From NCBI RefSeq assembly GCF_954871325.1, contig NC_088776.1:62148954-62212953 (forward strand): a stretch of 64,000 nt of DNA, in the 5' to 3' direction. The DNA is from Gordionus sp. m RMFG-2023. Taxonomy: Eukaryota; Nematomorpha; Gordioida; Chordodea; Parachordodidae. The notes beneath the pieces are model-generated. The model did no database searches, was not told where the DNA came from, and saw nothing but the letters and a program-made list of their open reading frames with translations. Each line of letters starts with the position of its first letter. The first letter of the stretch is position 1. The translations under genes and the position numbers were made by a program. Of this stretch, positions 1-12,980 are shown one piece after another.

Positions 1-2606
1 TAATTTTCAATTAATATTTATTTAATTAGGGTTATATAATAATTTAAATAATAAAAGTCAATAAAGCTTCAACTGTTAATGCTAAATAAATATTTAGTCT
101 TCAACTGTTAATGCTAAATAAATATTTAGTGAGTGATATTAATATTCTATTTTTAACACAGAATTTGATTGCAAGCTGATATAGTGAAAATATAATTTAT
201 AAGTATTAAAATAATCTAATAATTAAAATAGTATTCATTTAAGAATAATTTATAAGACTTATTAATTTTTAAATTATATTAAATCTCTATAATACTCAAT
301 AGAATTATAAACGAAATCATTCAGTGGGCAATCAAAAAAATTTATTTTTAGTTCAAGGGGATATTAAGGAGCCATTAAAAAAAAATTTGCTTCAAGGGGC
401 TATTCAAATTTTTCAGGGGGCTCGAGCCCCTGCTTTTACCTCCCCCCCCCCTAGCGACGCACTAAATGGGTGCTTCGCAGATTTTATATAAGAAATTTTA
501 AATTATGTAGTTCTATATAAGCATTTCTAAAATTAAGAAAATTTTAGCAACTGTTCAGAATTTAACAGCCGTTCCATCAGATTAGAAAGTGATAAATTCT
601 TATCCGATCTCGTCTGGATGTATGATGTTTAATTTAAATTATCCAATCAATCTTTAAGGCTTTAAACAAAAATAATCAATAAAGTGACCATTCATATTCG
701 ATAATTGTTGAGAGATATGTATGGTAGGTTCAAATATTTAATATTTTGTCTCCCGAGACTTAGATTATTTTCACTTTTTGTCAAAAATGTCTTTTTTACA
801 TAAAAAAATTTATATAATTATATTTAGAAACTTAACTAATATAGAAACTTGTATAAAAGGAAAATAATATCAATAAGATTCTGGTCTACTTATCGTTATA
901 ATGCGATTGAAAACATTTATTCTGAAAATATTTATGTTTATGTTTAATTGTAGAATATCCAAATCATTTTGTTAGACAGTATAAAGAAGAAAAGTTGTTA
1001 GTATAATAAAAAGAAATATCCGAAATTGGCATTATACAGTATAAATAATATAGAAGGACTAAATATCTGGTTTGTGCCAATATTAGCGAATGTATGCATA
1101 AATTACTCAATCCTTTTTACCAACCACTTATCAAAGTATTGTTGTATTATAATAAATATTTTTATTTATTATATAAAAAATAATTGATAAAAAAATAATG
1201 TTAAAGAGAAATAAATTATATTTTGTATAAATCGGCGATTATTGATTATTTTTTTTTATGTTGTAAAATTCAGAAAGAAATAAAATATTTAATTCAGAAT
1301 TATTGGGCTTCCTTACATTCTTACAGTTTTGAGCCTTCTTACATTTTTTACAATTATAAGGCAAAGAAAAATTATCTTGGCATAACTTCTGGAAAGATTA
1401 GTTCTAAAATTTAATAATAAGTGGGTATTTAGACGAGAAGTACATCCACATATTTATTAACTGGGCAATAAGGTGATCAAAATAATAGATTTTTACTGAC
1501 TTATTACCAATAGAAAAATCTTAGGTTCTTTTTAAAAATATTTTTTCCAACCATAACCGAACGTGACTTCATGAAATTCATGCGTCTTGGTTACTACTTT
1601 ATCCTGGGAAGAAGACATCATGATAAATATATTCGTAGTTCTAGATATCTTTGGTCTACGTTAGCTAATTTTCTGCTATGATTAACTTGACTAACGTTGC
1701 TATAATTAGATTAATTGTAGAAATTTCACACGATTGTTTCTAAGATTTCATTTTTTTCCTCCTTGACTAATGCTTTTTTAATAAAATAACGTTCATAAAT
1801 TTTTTAATAAAATTTTTATATCAGTCAAAAAATTTAATTATCAATGATTAATAGTATACCTCCTATAAAAAAAACATATATATGATAAACATAAAATTTT
1901 TGTCCCTTTTTATAGGAAAAATAATGGCACAAATAATAAATTAAAATTAATTTGGCGAAAAATTTAATAAAGAAAAGTTTTTAAAATTAAGAAAGCTATG
2001 TTAATTTGATCCAAAATAATTGCATTTACTAAACATTTTGAACTTTTCAGGGATGATACACTAAGATTCTAAATGGTTATTATGGACATATAAATATTAC
2101 TAAAAACATTCTTAAGATTAAAGAAAACACATAAATGGAAAGTAATTTAAAAATAAAATGATAAACCTCAGAATTAAATGGGGGAAATAATTGTTATTAT
2201 AAAAAAATATTATTGTAAAAAACTTAACAAATAATTAATTAGGAATATATATAAAAAATTTAGGAACACTCTATTTTTTTTAGACAACATTGACTGAACT
2301 TAAATTATTATAGGAATCTTTATTGTTTATCAAATATCTAATATACTTTTTCAATCCAGTTGGCACGTTACGTGACTTTATTTGTATTTGAAAGTTTTTA
2401 ATATGTGCTTTGAAAAAGGTATCTATGTAGAAATGTGGTATGTGTTATAGCGTCTGTGCCATATACTATTTGAAAAAAGGATAAAAAAAATATAGCATAG
2501 ACTCTCAAAAGTTACCAAGAAAAATATATTTGAGTAAAACAAAGCTATTTTTCTATTAAAAATTAATATATTTGTTTGATATATATTATATATAAATAAT
2601 CATTAG
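1..2606. other. No gene recognised; AT-rich intergenic or intron sequence
   Basis: Contains the 32-bp tandem duplication and a GC-richer patch at 350-470 (ggggctcgagcccctgc followed by a C run) of the type seen at the ends of transposon fragments. Several good pyrimidine-AG acceptors (before 1310, 1918, 2049 and 2280) open on short frames, but none has a supporting partner. Confidence 0.5.
67..130. repeat. Tandem duplication, 32 bp x 2
   Basis: Two exact copies of a 32-bp unit starting cttcaactgttaatgc, directly adjacent. Confidence 0.85.
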
Positions 2607-2633
2607 TGAAAAATCCATATCTTCCCTACCAAG
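2607..2633 (+). CDS. Candidate micro-exon upstream, 27 nt
   Basis: After ataatcattag, 27 nt read VKNPYLPYQ in phase 1 before the donor GTATAT. It precedes the signal-peptide exon, so it would belong to a neighbouring gene of the same kind. No paralog in the window. Confidence 0.35.
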
Positions 2634-2804
2634 GTATATATGATTATCTTCATAGCGAATAAGACTTATATTTTAAATAATAAAAAAGTAATTAAATATA
2701 ATATTTTTTAAACCAATTTAATTAAGTGGACAATAATCCTGCTTTCAATGAAGGTTATTTCTTTTCATTAAAGTAACATTTATATTTGCTTAATAAATTT
2801 TTAG

Positions 2805-2849
2805 ATTTTATGGCATTCGCTCAAGATTCAGGAATCAATAATGAAATGG
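2805..2849 (+). CDS. Candidate exon upstream, 45 nt
   Basis: The acceptor aataaatttttag is followed by 45 nt reading DFMAFAQDSGINNEM in phase 1 and the donor GTATAT. The composition is less AT-biased than its surroundings. A strong acceptor further on (ttatttttttcag before 3230) opens, in phase 1, onto an immediate stop and could be the last exon of this gene. Confidence 0.4.
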
Positions 2850-3810
2850 GTATATTTAATTAATTTAAAAAAATGTATTACTTAAAAACTCTTAAAATTT
2901 ATTGTAAAAACTATTAGAATTCTAATCACAAACATTTTTATTTTAATTTATAAAAAATGTTATTCTTAATTACCATTTGATTCTACATTTTATATGTGCA
3001 AAGATTTCAATTTCATTATATATATATTAACATATAATTGCAACCAAAATTCTGTGTTGCAAAATGAAATATCATTTATAAAGTATAAATAAATATTCAT
3101 ATCTCTAATATTTGATGACTATTATCTAATTCCAATAGCATTTTAATAAATTTTTTGATCTTTTCAAATTGACAACAAAAATATCTTTTTAAAATATCAA
3201 AAATGCTATTATTATTTATTTTTTTCAGATTGAAGCCCCGTGAAAAGGTTCTTAACACAAGCTATCAGAGCTTTATGGGCTAAATTTTCAATTTTTATGA
3301 AAACATAAATGTTAAGAATATGGCTATATAAAAATAATACCTTTTACATTATAAAGTTATATATTTTCTTATCTAGAAATGTAGTTTAGCTAATTTTAGG
3401 AAAATTATTTGGTATTGAAACAAACCTTGGCATTTCGTTAAATTTTAAGGCAAAATTATTTAAAAAAAGGTGCAAAATTAAATGATTTAAGTTTTAAAAA
3501 TTTGCTAAAAACACATGATTATGATGTCAAGTATATTTTAAAGACTTGCGAAACATTCCAAAAAAAAATTATCAAATTTTTAATAGCTTCTTATATTTCA
3601 TTAAAGGTCAGCAAGGTAAAATCCTATATTTTTATTAGAAAATTAAAAACGAATATTTTTCAAAAAATTTTTTTAAGGGGCATATATGTTTGATCCTGAA
3701 AGTAAATATGATTTAAAATTTTTAATATATGGCCAGGAATTAAGGTTAAAATTTTGAGAAGAGAAGGGAGGAGGGGTCTAAGTAAAAAAGATATTTCTTT
3801 TAGTTCAAAG

Positions 3811-3868
3811 ATGTTTTATTACCTTGTACTTTTAGTTAGTTGTTGTAACTGTTTAGCAATACAACTTA
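3811..3868 (+). CDS. First exon: signal peptide of the micro-exon gene
   Basis: The ATG at 3811 opens a frame reading MFYYLVLLVSCCNCLAIQL and then one base (A) before the donor GTATAG at 3869. The peptide has a short start, a hydrophobic core and small residues (C, A) near a plausible cleavage site, as expected of a secretory signal. The exon ends in phase 1, matching the entry phase of every exon downstream. Open reading continues past the donor, so an unspliced 75-codon frame also exists. A frame upstream of this ATG is open for 19 codons, so a longer N-terminus is possible but would bury the hydrophobic core. No promoter motif could be assigned with confidence. Confidence 0.6.
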
Positions 3869-4425
3869 GTATAGTTGCAACAAAATATAAGCTAACAAAG
3901 AGTAATTATTTTGCAAATATTGTTATTTTCCATCTTCAATCTGAATCCTGGATCCTTATTGATGCGAGGAATTCAAAGTAATATAAAAAAACAATCAGTT
4001 CTTTTTACGTTTTGTAATTAAATCTTTAATTTATGATTATGTACGATTGAAGTATATATTTACTATGTTTATGCATTATGTATTTTTACCATAGATAAAA
4101 CATATATTAAAAATATAGATTTGAAATAGATTTTACCTACTTATAGTATTTAATTTTAGCCAACAATAGAAAAGATTTGTTACAGAAAAATTATTTTTAG
4201 TATACAATAAAATTCTGGTAGATAAATTTATATAATAATTTCCCTGTTATTGTAAATCGATATGTATAACTAGATATCTCAGTTTGTAATTTATATAAGT
4301 TAAAATTGTGTAGAAAACTAAACTATATAAATATATTGGATAAAGAGATATATAATACTAAATAAAAATATATATTTTTAGCAATTATTTTAAATTTGAG
4401 ATAAATCAAATAATTTTTGCTCTAG

Positions 4426-4443
4426 TGGAACTTGATATACAAG
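4426..4443 (+). CDS. Micro-exon, 18 nt (x-E-L-D-I-Q)
   Basis: The acceptor tttttgctctag is followed by 18 nt and the donor GTACTA. In phase 1 it reads (V/M)ELDIQ. The corresponding exon in the third block (24552-24569) reads (V)EQVIQ: same length, same phase, same first and last residues. Confidence 0.55.
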
Positions 4444-5079
4444 GTACTATTAAAATGAATGCGCTTGTATTTTAGATGAATTTCTAAAATAAATTATTAT
4501 ATATTCAAAAATTTAAATCAAATATAAATATTTTGAAGAAATTAATTTATCAATTAACAAGTTCAAAATTATTCGTATTGAATAAAAATGCAAATTATTT
4601 CTTAAATATTTGAAATTTCATTAGTATATTAAATAAGTTAATTGTTGGAATTCTTAATTTTTTTTTATAATCCATTTATTTTTTATTTTTTTAAATATAT
4701 TTTAATAAAATTAATTTTTAAATTTAAATATATATTACAAATTGAAAGAGAAATTTTAGGACTCAATATAAATGACATAAAAACTAAGATAATAACATAA
4801 TTTATTTAAAGAAAGAAGTGAATTAGTTTGAGATTAATTCCCTTTCTAACTGCATTATTTAAACGAGGACAAGAAAATTTAATAAATACTGTATTTACCG
4901 AATAATATTTATATTCCTTAGGTAAAAACTACTTTAAATTTTTCCTTACCTAATGAATTTTTATTTAATCTAAGCAAAAAATCTCTGTTGTCATATTCAG
5001 ATCAAATATTCTTTAATTATGCAAAAAAGTAAGAAAAAATAATATACTTAATCAATTTTTTTATTAATTTATTAACAAG

Positions 5080-5091
5080 TTGTTGAGGAAA
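5080..5091 (+). CDS. Micro-exon, 12 nt (V-V-E-E), block 1
   Basis: The acceptor attaacaag precedes 12 nt, TTGTTGAGGAAA, and a good donor, GTGAGA. In phase 1 it reads VVEE. The second-block copy (15373-15384) keeps length, phase and donor and reads VVDD; the third-block copy (26540) has lost its donor. Confidence 0.65.
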
Positions 5092-5927
5092 GTGAGAATA
5101 TTCATTTTATGAAAAATTGATATTTTTTTTAGAAAGAAAAAATTTAGTAAAGGCGTAACTTTCAATAAATTGGATAAATGAAAACAATCATAATAAAACT
5201 ATTTATTTAAACATTTTATTGATAACTTTATCTTATAATTATAATATTGCATTTTAATATCCTTTTATAGATTAATATCTGGAAAAAAAAAATAATAAAT
5301 ATCTGTACTTTAAAGTAAAGTGAATTTCCTTATTTTGAATATCAAGGAGTGAAGGTATAACAAACAAATATTTTTGGAGAAAAATGTAACGACTGATTGT
5401 TTTTAAAAAAAAAATTAAACTTTTAAAAATGTAGTTTAATTATTGAATTATTGACTAACTACATTTTACAAAATGGTAAGAAAAATAGTTTGTAGATTGA
5501 TAATAATTAACAATTGAAAGCCAAAAATCTATATAATAATTTCTAAGGATGTTAATCTTATTAATAAGTATTATATTGATAAATAAATAATTAAAATCTT
5601 AATATTTAAAACAGAGAAAATAAATTTAAGGGAAATTTATAAAAATTTATTTTAAATAAATTAGAACTATATATCTAAATTTAGAATTTTTTATATAATT
5701 TAACAAATATTTGTTTAAAAAATAGTTTTTTTAAAAAATTAATTCAAAACTTATTTCAGTAAAATTTTATAATTTTAATATAAACAATCTATATTATCTA
5801 AAGTTAATGTACCAAAAATTTAATTAATCAGAAAATATTTTTGGAAATATAATTTTACTGATATTGCATCTTGCTTGATAATGTTTATTTGATATCTAAT
5901 TTTTCTTTATTTTATGTTTTTTTGAAG

Positions 5928-5936
5928 TGATTAAAG
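5928..5936 (+). CDS. Micro-exon, 9 nt (V-I-K), block 1
   Basis: A T-rich run ending in gaag is followed by TGATTAAAG and the donor GTATTT. Phase 1 reading is VIK. The third block keeps the same 9 nt at 27246 but its donor has changed to GAACCA. The exon looks like a shorter relative of the V(I/M)NV exon at 9086. Confidence 0.5.
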
Positions 5937-6065
5937 GTATTTTTATGTTATTAACTGTATTAAAAAGACTCTTAATATATTAAAAAAAATTTCCGATAAA
6001 CTACAAAAGCTGATTTAAAAAAATTAACCAATAAAAATATATTATTTTAATTATATTGTTTTTAG

Positions 6066-6074
6066 TTGATGAAA
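6066..6074 (+). CDS. Micro-exon, 9 nt (V-D-E), block 1
   Basis: The acceptor gtttttag is followed by TTGATGAAA and the donor GTATAA; phase 1 reading is VDE. The copy at 27414-27422 is identical in exon and donor. It is also related to the DEE exon at 9246, which suggests an older internal duplication inside each block. Confidence 0.65.
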
Positions 6075-6527
6075 GTATAAATTTAATAGATACATTTTAT
6101 TTTAACTATATGGAAGAGGTGTGATATCAATTTTTATATAATTATGACTTTTTTGCAATTAATAAGGTTAATTATAATTAATATTATTGTTGATATGATG
6201 ATTATCCTTATATCTATATTATCATATTTAATAACATAAAATCTAATTTTATCGTGTAAATTTGTTATTCTCTTCATCGTCTATTCAAAACTTCTTATTC
6301 TCCTGTGTATATGATTCAAACATAATTATATAATAAAATTAAATTATTAAATCAACGAATAAATATTCTATACATAAACATATTGGGAAAAATAAGAAAA
6401 TAGTAGCAAATTATTTAATACTTTTTGTTAAGGTTTATTTAAAATAGTAACCAATTTAACAATAATATTTTTTATAAAAGTAGATATAAAATGTATAAAT
6501 AAATTTATATATTATTTTATTAACAAG

Positions 6528-6539
6528 TTCTAGAAGAAA
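6528..6539 (+). CDS. Micro-exon, 12 nt (V-L-E-E), block 1
   Basis: The acceptor attaacaag is followed by TTCTAGAAGAAA and the donor GTAACA; phase 1 reading is VLEE (the TAG is out of frame). An identical 12-nt exon with donor GTGATA lies at 27900-27911. The second-block copy at 15907 has changed at the donor. Related to the VVEE exon at 5080. Confidence 0.65.
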
Positions 6540-9085
6540 GTAACATTCGTGAAAAATTACAATATATTAATAAAAATCAAGAGGAAAAATTAGAGAACGA
6601 GAATAACCATGATAAAAAGAATAAGCTATTTTCTAATAAAATAAATCATTTTCTAATATGAAAAATTCCTCAGTGAATTATTTTGAATATAGAATAAATA
6701 TTTTGGTCAATTCTACCACTAATTAAACATCGAACATACTAGTCCATAAATTTATGTCTTATTTATTGCGAAATTTAACATTGAATAAGCAATAGTTTCA
6801 TTTTTTTTTCACTTTACAATTTTATTATCAATTAGTATCTAATATAACTTTTTGGTTTAGATTTTAAAAAAATTTATCTCTAGGTATTATTATTTTTTTA
6901 TATTTTTGGTAAACTATTATAAATTATGTAATGTGTTAATATCCACTTTTTATAATGTACTATTAATAATTTATATAAAAATAAAAAAGTTTAGCAATTA
7001 TTTAAAGAAGGCACACAAAATGGCTTCTATTCTTTTCTCAATGTTACTTGTTAAATAAATAAACTTAATACAGTTTGATATTTCTTTCTTAAAATCAAAG
7101 AAAAAAAATCCTTAAAAAAGTTGCATTCTGTGCATGTTCACATCTTGATCTACGATATCTAATACTATTATTAAATAAAGAAAATAACAGGACTAGAAAA
7201 CTGTTGTAGTAAAAAGCATATATGTTTCTTATTATTTGTGTTGTTTATGTATTTTTTTTGTTGCAATATTATTTATATAATATTTTTTTATTTTTCTTGC
7301 GTAATATGAATAATGTAATCTCTTATATGTAAAGAAAAAAAAGAAACTTAATCAAAATTTTAGTGTGGAATATATTTTTTTTTCGTAAATACAAATAAAG
7401 ACTAAATCCGAAATGAGATTAAAGTATAAGAAAAACAAGTCACATAAGAATAAAAATTACAAAAAAAACGATAAGACCATAAGAGAAGGTTGAAACGCCA
7501 AAAATAAAACGTTGCAAATAGCATTACTAATAATCTAGATAACTTGAGCGTTTGCATATAAAATCTTTTGTAATCTACTAATTAGTTAACCTAAAAATCT
7601 CAAATTCATTTAATTATGAAATGTGTTTCACAGAATCTCCCATATTTAGTTGACAATATAAATTCATCAATAAGAGATTCAACAAATTAAAAATAATTAT
7701 ATTTAAAATATCTATATTATTTAAGAGTTCTCCCAATTTAGTCGAAAATAACGATGAATCTATTGCTAATGTTAAATTAACATAAAGTTACACAAAATTT
7801 AAATAAGCGTAGAAAAAAAAACAGATCTGGTATAAATAGAATTTGAGAAATTTAAAAATGTTCTATTAATCCAAGATAAAATAATTATCCCAACATCCAG
7901 GACTGTAATGTATTAATATAAATTGATTTTGTTAATAGACAAAATAGAAAAAATATAAATATATTTTATTATATTAAATAAATCACTCTATATTATTTCG
8001 AATTCATTTCATTTGGCGACGAGTTATAAATCCTTATTGTAAATAAAAGAAAGTAATTTTAAATTCAAAATATGTCACAAAATATATTAAAAAAATAGCT
8101 ATTAATAGGCAATTATAAATTAAACATCTCATGGATTAAAAAAAAACACCGACATTCTTGCATATTGGAAAAAAGAAGGCCATTAAGATCTCTTATTTTA
8201 TTAGCAACAATGGTTATGTCTGTCTCAGATACAGAAGGATGTTGAAAAAGATATTTTCAGGATTTAAATATATTTTACCACCAGGATAACAGAGAACCTG
8301 GTTAGACAAAGATATTAGATGATATATATAATTATGTTTAAAATAATACATTTGTAATCATCATTTTATATTTAAAAAATTAACAATAAAGTTCTGGGTT
8401 AAATTTAAATTCTTTTTTATTCGTTTATATTTATCAAAAAATTAATTTAAATAATATATAGAAATCCACAGATGTCCTTTATAAAAATAATCTTTTATAA
8501 ACTTATGAAAATGCAACTTAAACTTTTAGAAAATATTATTTTTTAACTTGAACCAAATTTAAACCATTATAATTTTATCCTTTCTTCTTGGAGCCTAAAC
8601 TGAACCAATGTATCAAAAGGTTAAGACCTCCGGTTCTAAAAATGAATGGGTATATGTGCTGTGCTTTGTAATTAATGTCATTCCCTTTATTTCAGATTTG
8701 TCACTATCCTAAACTTTTTATAATAATATTCTTTACATCAACTGGTAATAGATGAATATTAATTTTAGTTTTTAGGGTCTAATATGTTTATTTTCAAACT
8801 ACTAGTACTACATAAACATTTTAGGCTATTTAATTATATATCAGTTATACATTTTTTTATTAAAACTTTAAACATAATTTATGATAATTAAAATAAGAAA
8901 ACTTTGAATATTGTGTTTAGAGATTCTTAGCTAGGGAAATTTAATAATCATAAGAATTTATATTATCTCTGGTAAAATTCACCAAAAATTTAATGTCAAA
9001 AATTTGTAAATATTTACTGTTATATTATCTTGCTAGAAAAATTTTATTTGCTAATATTTTTTCTTTTTATATATAATGTTTTAAG

Positions 9086-9097
9086 TGATAAATGTAG
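9086..9097 (+). CDS. Micro-exon, 12 nt (V-I-N-V), block 1
   Basis: The acceptor atgttttaag is followed by TGATAAATGTAG and the donor GTAATT. Phase 1 reading is VINV; the apparent stop triplets are out of frame. Copies at 17049 (VMNV) and 29632 (VMNI) keep length, phase and donor. Confidence 0.65.
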
Positions 9098-9245
9098 GTA
9101 ATTTTTTCCTTATTAATAAAAGCACTTTTTTTAAATTAAGAAAAGTTTTTCTAAAATAACTTTAAATTGTAAAAGCAAGATTTTTGATTATTTAATAACA
9201 CTATTTAAGAATAAATATTAATTTAAATAATTATATTTTTTTTAG

Positions 9246-9254
9246 ATGAAGAGG
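9246..9254 (+). CDS. Micro-exon, 9 nt (D-E-E), block 1
   Basis: The acceptor tttttttag is followed by ATGAAGAGG and the donor GTATGA; phase 1 reading is DEE. It is identical in all three blocks (17185 and 29815 use the donor GTAAAA), the best conserved of the set. Confidence 0.7.
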
Positions 9255-10084
9255 GTATGATTTAATAAATTCATGAGATTATATTTTATTTTAACTAGGA
9301 AAACGTGTAATATAAATTTTTTTATTCCTATTTTGGAAAATTAAGACGATCATTTCTACAATTAGTCTATCTAAAACTTTTTATTCTGTTGTGTTTAATA
9401 CAATAAAAAATATAATTTTACAATTAGATATAAGTTAATCTATAAACTTAATATAATAAAATTAAATTATTAATAGTAAACTAAATAATCTTTTATAGTG
9501 GCAGGGTTTATCTTGATTTCTTTAAAACTTAAAGTTGGCTATAATTTATCCTAATTTTTAACAATTTTCAGTAGCAAAATCCTCGATTTTGAGAAATTTT
9601 TAGAAATGATTAAAACAAGATGTCCTCAAAATATGTTCTAAGTTTTGAGATTTATTTTTGAGAGAGCCAAACTTTTCTGCCATCCTATCTCGAGACATAG
9701 GTAATATTTGTTTCGTTAAAATTTTTATTTATATGTTTATAAATAGGAGCGAAATTGATGCTTTTAATAACACAGCTGTAATTGAGAATACAAATTGTAG
9801 TATATAATTATGATTCTTTCAATTGATAAATCCATAATTATTTATACATATTTCTATTTATAAAAAAAAATATTCTCATAAAAAAATTTAAAAATATGCT
9901 AATTATTATAAATAAATTATATTTCATAATTTTACTAATTATTCTAAATTTGGAAATATTTAAATAATACTTTAAATGTTCTTAATGTTGCAATTTTTTG
10001 TTTGAAAAGGGTTGGGTAAATAAGTTTTTTCAATAACATATATTTCCATTTAAAAATATATTGATAATGATTTCGAAATTCAAG

Positions 10085-10096
10085 TGGTACATCAAG
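10085..10096 (+). CDS. Micro-exon, 12 nt (V-V-H-Q), block 1
   Basis: The acceptor cgaaattcaag is followed by TGGTACATCAAG and the donor GTAAAT; phase 1 reading is VVHQ. Copies read VAHQ (18221) and GAQQ (30897) with donors GTAAAT and GTAATT. The acceptor is short of pyrimidines but conserved in all three blocks. Confidence 0.6.
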
Positions 10097-10849
10097 GTAA
10101 ATTTAACACAAAACTTTCATTTATAACTAAAAAATAAATGTAAAATGTGAAATTAAAAATGTGAATTTAAAAATTAGAATTTATAAAATTATTAGATAAT
10201 TTAATATTATATTAACAAATATGATAGGTATTTAAATATTGTTAAATAAATTATAAATTTTTAAAATAAGGGTATAATCCGCCGATTTGTTCATTTTATT
10301 TTTAAAGGAATATAATTGAAATATTAAACAATCAATTAATTTAATATTTAAAATATCAAATATAATATTATTGAAAGAATAAACTATAAATTATTTAATA
10401 AAGTAAAGTGTAAAGAGTAGTTACATAATTTTTTTCAGAAATTTTTTATCTTAATATCTAATATTTTATCTAAAAATTTTAAGGTTACCTAAAATAAAAA
10501 CGAATTTTATTAATAAAATACTCTGTAATAAGAGAATCAATTTCTTCTAATAATGAATAAATAAATAACAATTATATCTTAATTATTTTAAAACTTTAAT
10601 TAATTTTAGTTTTTTATTTAAAATTTATGATTAATGACTATCATATTGTAAAAGATATTTCAAAAACTAATATTAGTAATATATAAATAATCGGTACTTG
10701 TACAGCATAGACAACACAAAACATCATAGCTGAGTATATAATTATTTTCCAAGTTATATTAATTAATCATTAAAAATTCTCATATATATTGCTTCTTAGC
10801 GAAATTAATACTAATTTTATCTTTAATTTTACTATTTATTTATATCAAG

Positions 10850-10867
10850 CTGCCGAATATTTTAAAG
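10850..10867 (+). CDS. Micro-exon, 18 nt (A-A-E-Y-F-K), block 1
   Basis: The acceptor tttatatcaag is followed by 18 nt and the donor GTTTAA. Phase 1 reading is AAEYFK, against AVKYFE at 18904 and AAEYLE at 31314. Differences fall in frame and swap similar residues. The donor lacks the usual A at +3 in all three copies. Confidence 0.6.
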
Positions 10868-10924
10868 GTTTAAACAAAATGCCTTCTATTTAAAGGATTT
10901 AAATATAATCTCATTGTAACGTCA

Positions 10925-11150
10925 CTTCCATAAATTTTCATTTTGAAAGCTTGAAGCCCATTCTTTGTCAATTTTTTACCGGGTTAAATATTCTAGAATA
11001 TTTTATATATTTTATTCCTTTTTAATATTATTTTTACTAAAATGTAAATCAATTCTACACAAGGACACGGAAAAGAATATTCCGGATAAGTTCTAGGAAT
11101 AAAAGGCTTTGGGAGAGCTAAACAAAATGATTATTTTAAAAAATTTCTCA
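10925..11150. repeat. Conserved GC-richer patch within introns (three copies)
   Basis: Copies also lie at 19055-19300 and 31485-31720. Shared motifs are gccgggttaaatatt, ttccggatgagtt and tttgggagag. The minus strand of the later two copies is open for about 70 codons, but the first copy does not keep the frame, so coding is doubtful. Its better conservation than the neighbouring intron could mean an old transposon or a regulatory or RNA element. Confidence 0.35.
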
Positions 11151-12339
11151 AAACTCATTAAACATATTTTTAATGATTATAAACATAGTATTATAATTAT
11201 TCATTCTTAAATATACGTTTTTTTCTCTATTTAATTCTCGTTTGCTTCACATAAAATTATTATATCATTATGCGAATATTAGGTTATAACAACTATCCTG
11301 AGAATATTATTAAAGCTATTTTATTATAACGTTAACATTATATATTAAAAGATATATTTCTAAAAGTCTTTTTTACCTGGGCACTTGTCGGCATAATACT
11401 GTTATATTTAATGTAACATATTGTGATAATCATTAAATATACTAAAATCCTTACATGTATTTTTTAAATTATTATTCAAAATCAGATGATTAAAAAACTT
11501 ATATCATTATTTATATCATCTAAGGTGCCAAAAATAAATCTGATATTAGATTATTTGATTTCTTTTTAGAAATTGTTAGAAATAATTGATCAAAAAATTT
11601 ATATTTTTTTAATTAATTTAAATATAAATAATCATAATATAGTTTACCCTATTTTTGTCATCCATTGTGTAAAATAATAAATGTTTGGTTTATTTTTGTA
11701 ATAAAATAAACTCTCGGACTAATATTTAATTAATTTAAATCAATTATTACTATTTTTTATAATTATTACTATTTTTTATCTAATAATATATATATCTATA
11801 AAGTAGTATCTAGATATGAATACATTTAATATAAGTGTATTTATATACATTTACAAAATTTTTTTATATCTAGTATTTTATCATTAATGAATTAATAATT
11901 CTATATTAATAAAATAGAAATAAAATTAACGAGTTTTGTATCCTCTCGTTAAAACAATATATTTCCTGAGCGAAACAGGAATAGAACAGGAACAATCAAA
12001 TGCCTTTCCGGGTGACTGATTCTAAATAATTATTTTTTTAAATCATATTTCACAATGACACATATAAATAATGTTTTTTATAAAAATATCAATCCTTAGA
12101 TCTAACTTTTAAAAAATCAATTTTAATCGTTATTAGAAAAATTTTAAAATATAGCATAGAAAAAAGATTGAAAGCATAATTCATATCTTGTAAAATGAAA
12201 TCTAAATGATAAAAAATTTTTTTTTAACTGGTCATTGGTTTCTTAATATATTATCAATAAGTAATGGTGTTTGATTTTTTTTCTAATATTAAATTAATGT
12301 AGGTGCAAAATATAAAAAAATAGAATTTCGCAAAGATTT

Positions 12340-12935
12340 TAAAAGAGGATGTCTAAAAAAATAGTAACATTAAAATTAAGAGGGAAAAACAAGAACGAGG
12401 CATTGAAGATTATTCAATGAAAAAGATAAAACTTAGATAGTTAGAAAAAAATTGCTAGCAAATCTTTGTAGTAAGAAAAAGAATTCCTTGTCGGTGCGTC
12501 CACTTTTTAAAAGAAAGAAGTAAGAATAGAACAGGCCATGGGCATGAATGGGATAGAAAGATCTATATACCTTATTTGGTGATTTTCCGAGCTTCAGCTG
12601 GAAGCACATTTTATCAGGAAGTTTTTTATCGGTTCTAAAATTACCGGTTGGTTTAATTCTAAATGGAATACCTGAGGAATGACATGAAGGCAACGTCTAC
12701 ATTTGCAATCAACGCTGGTTTCAAAATGTTTACATTAAGGTAGAACAATTTGGCAATGAGCAGATTTCCAATAGCAAATCTTAGCTCGTCAGCGGAAATC
12801 AGCAAATCAATACTGCTGGAGGGCATGATTTTCGGTATAATAAAATTTTTGGTTCGATTAATAAACTGTGAGATCCTTATCGTAAAAGATCAATTTTAAG
12901 TACGCGACGGAGCCTTCGTTAAGTGGAATATCTTA
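12340..12935. other. Insertion private to block 1, less AT-rich
   Basis: Blocks 2 and 3 lack this segment. Base composition is visibly less AT-rich than the surroundings. On the minus strand an ATG frame of 55 codons (12659-12826, starting MPSSSIDLLISADELRF) and another of 86 codons (12433-12693) are open, but neither was recognised. It may be a transposon or processed fragment; no terminal repeats were found. Confidence 0.35.
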
Positions 12936-12980
12936 ATCTCTTTGAGGAGGACCGTGGAGTGTTTATAATTTTAATTTTAG

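Noticed and set aside
300-480. Possible hAT element suggested by cagtgggcaatc and cgacgcacta
   Set aside because: The two ends are not inverted repeats of each other and no flanking duplication was found.
4562-4574. AG-13 nt-GT segment conserved in blocks 1 and 3 (second copy 24662-24674)
   Set aside because: Thirteen nt is not a multiple of three and would break the phase-1 pattern; the sequence is ordinary AT-rich intron.
9671-9706. 36-nt phase-1 open segment (EPNFSAILSRDI) before GTAATA
   Set aside because: The acceptor side (tttttgagag) is poor and neither paralogous block preserves the segment as an exon.
12433-12693. 86-codon minus-strand frame in the block-1 insertion
   Set aside because: No recognisable domain and present only in one block; kept only as part of the insertion entry.
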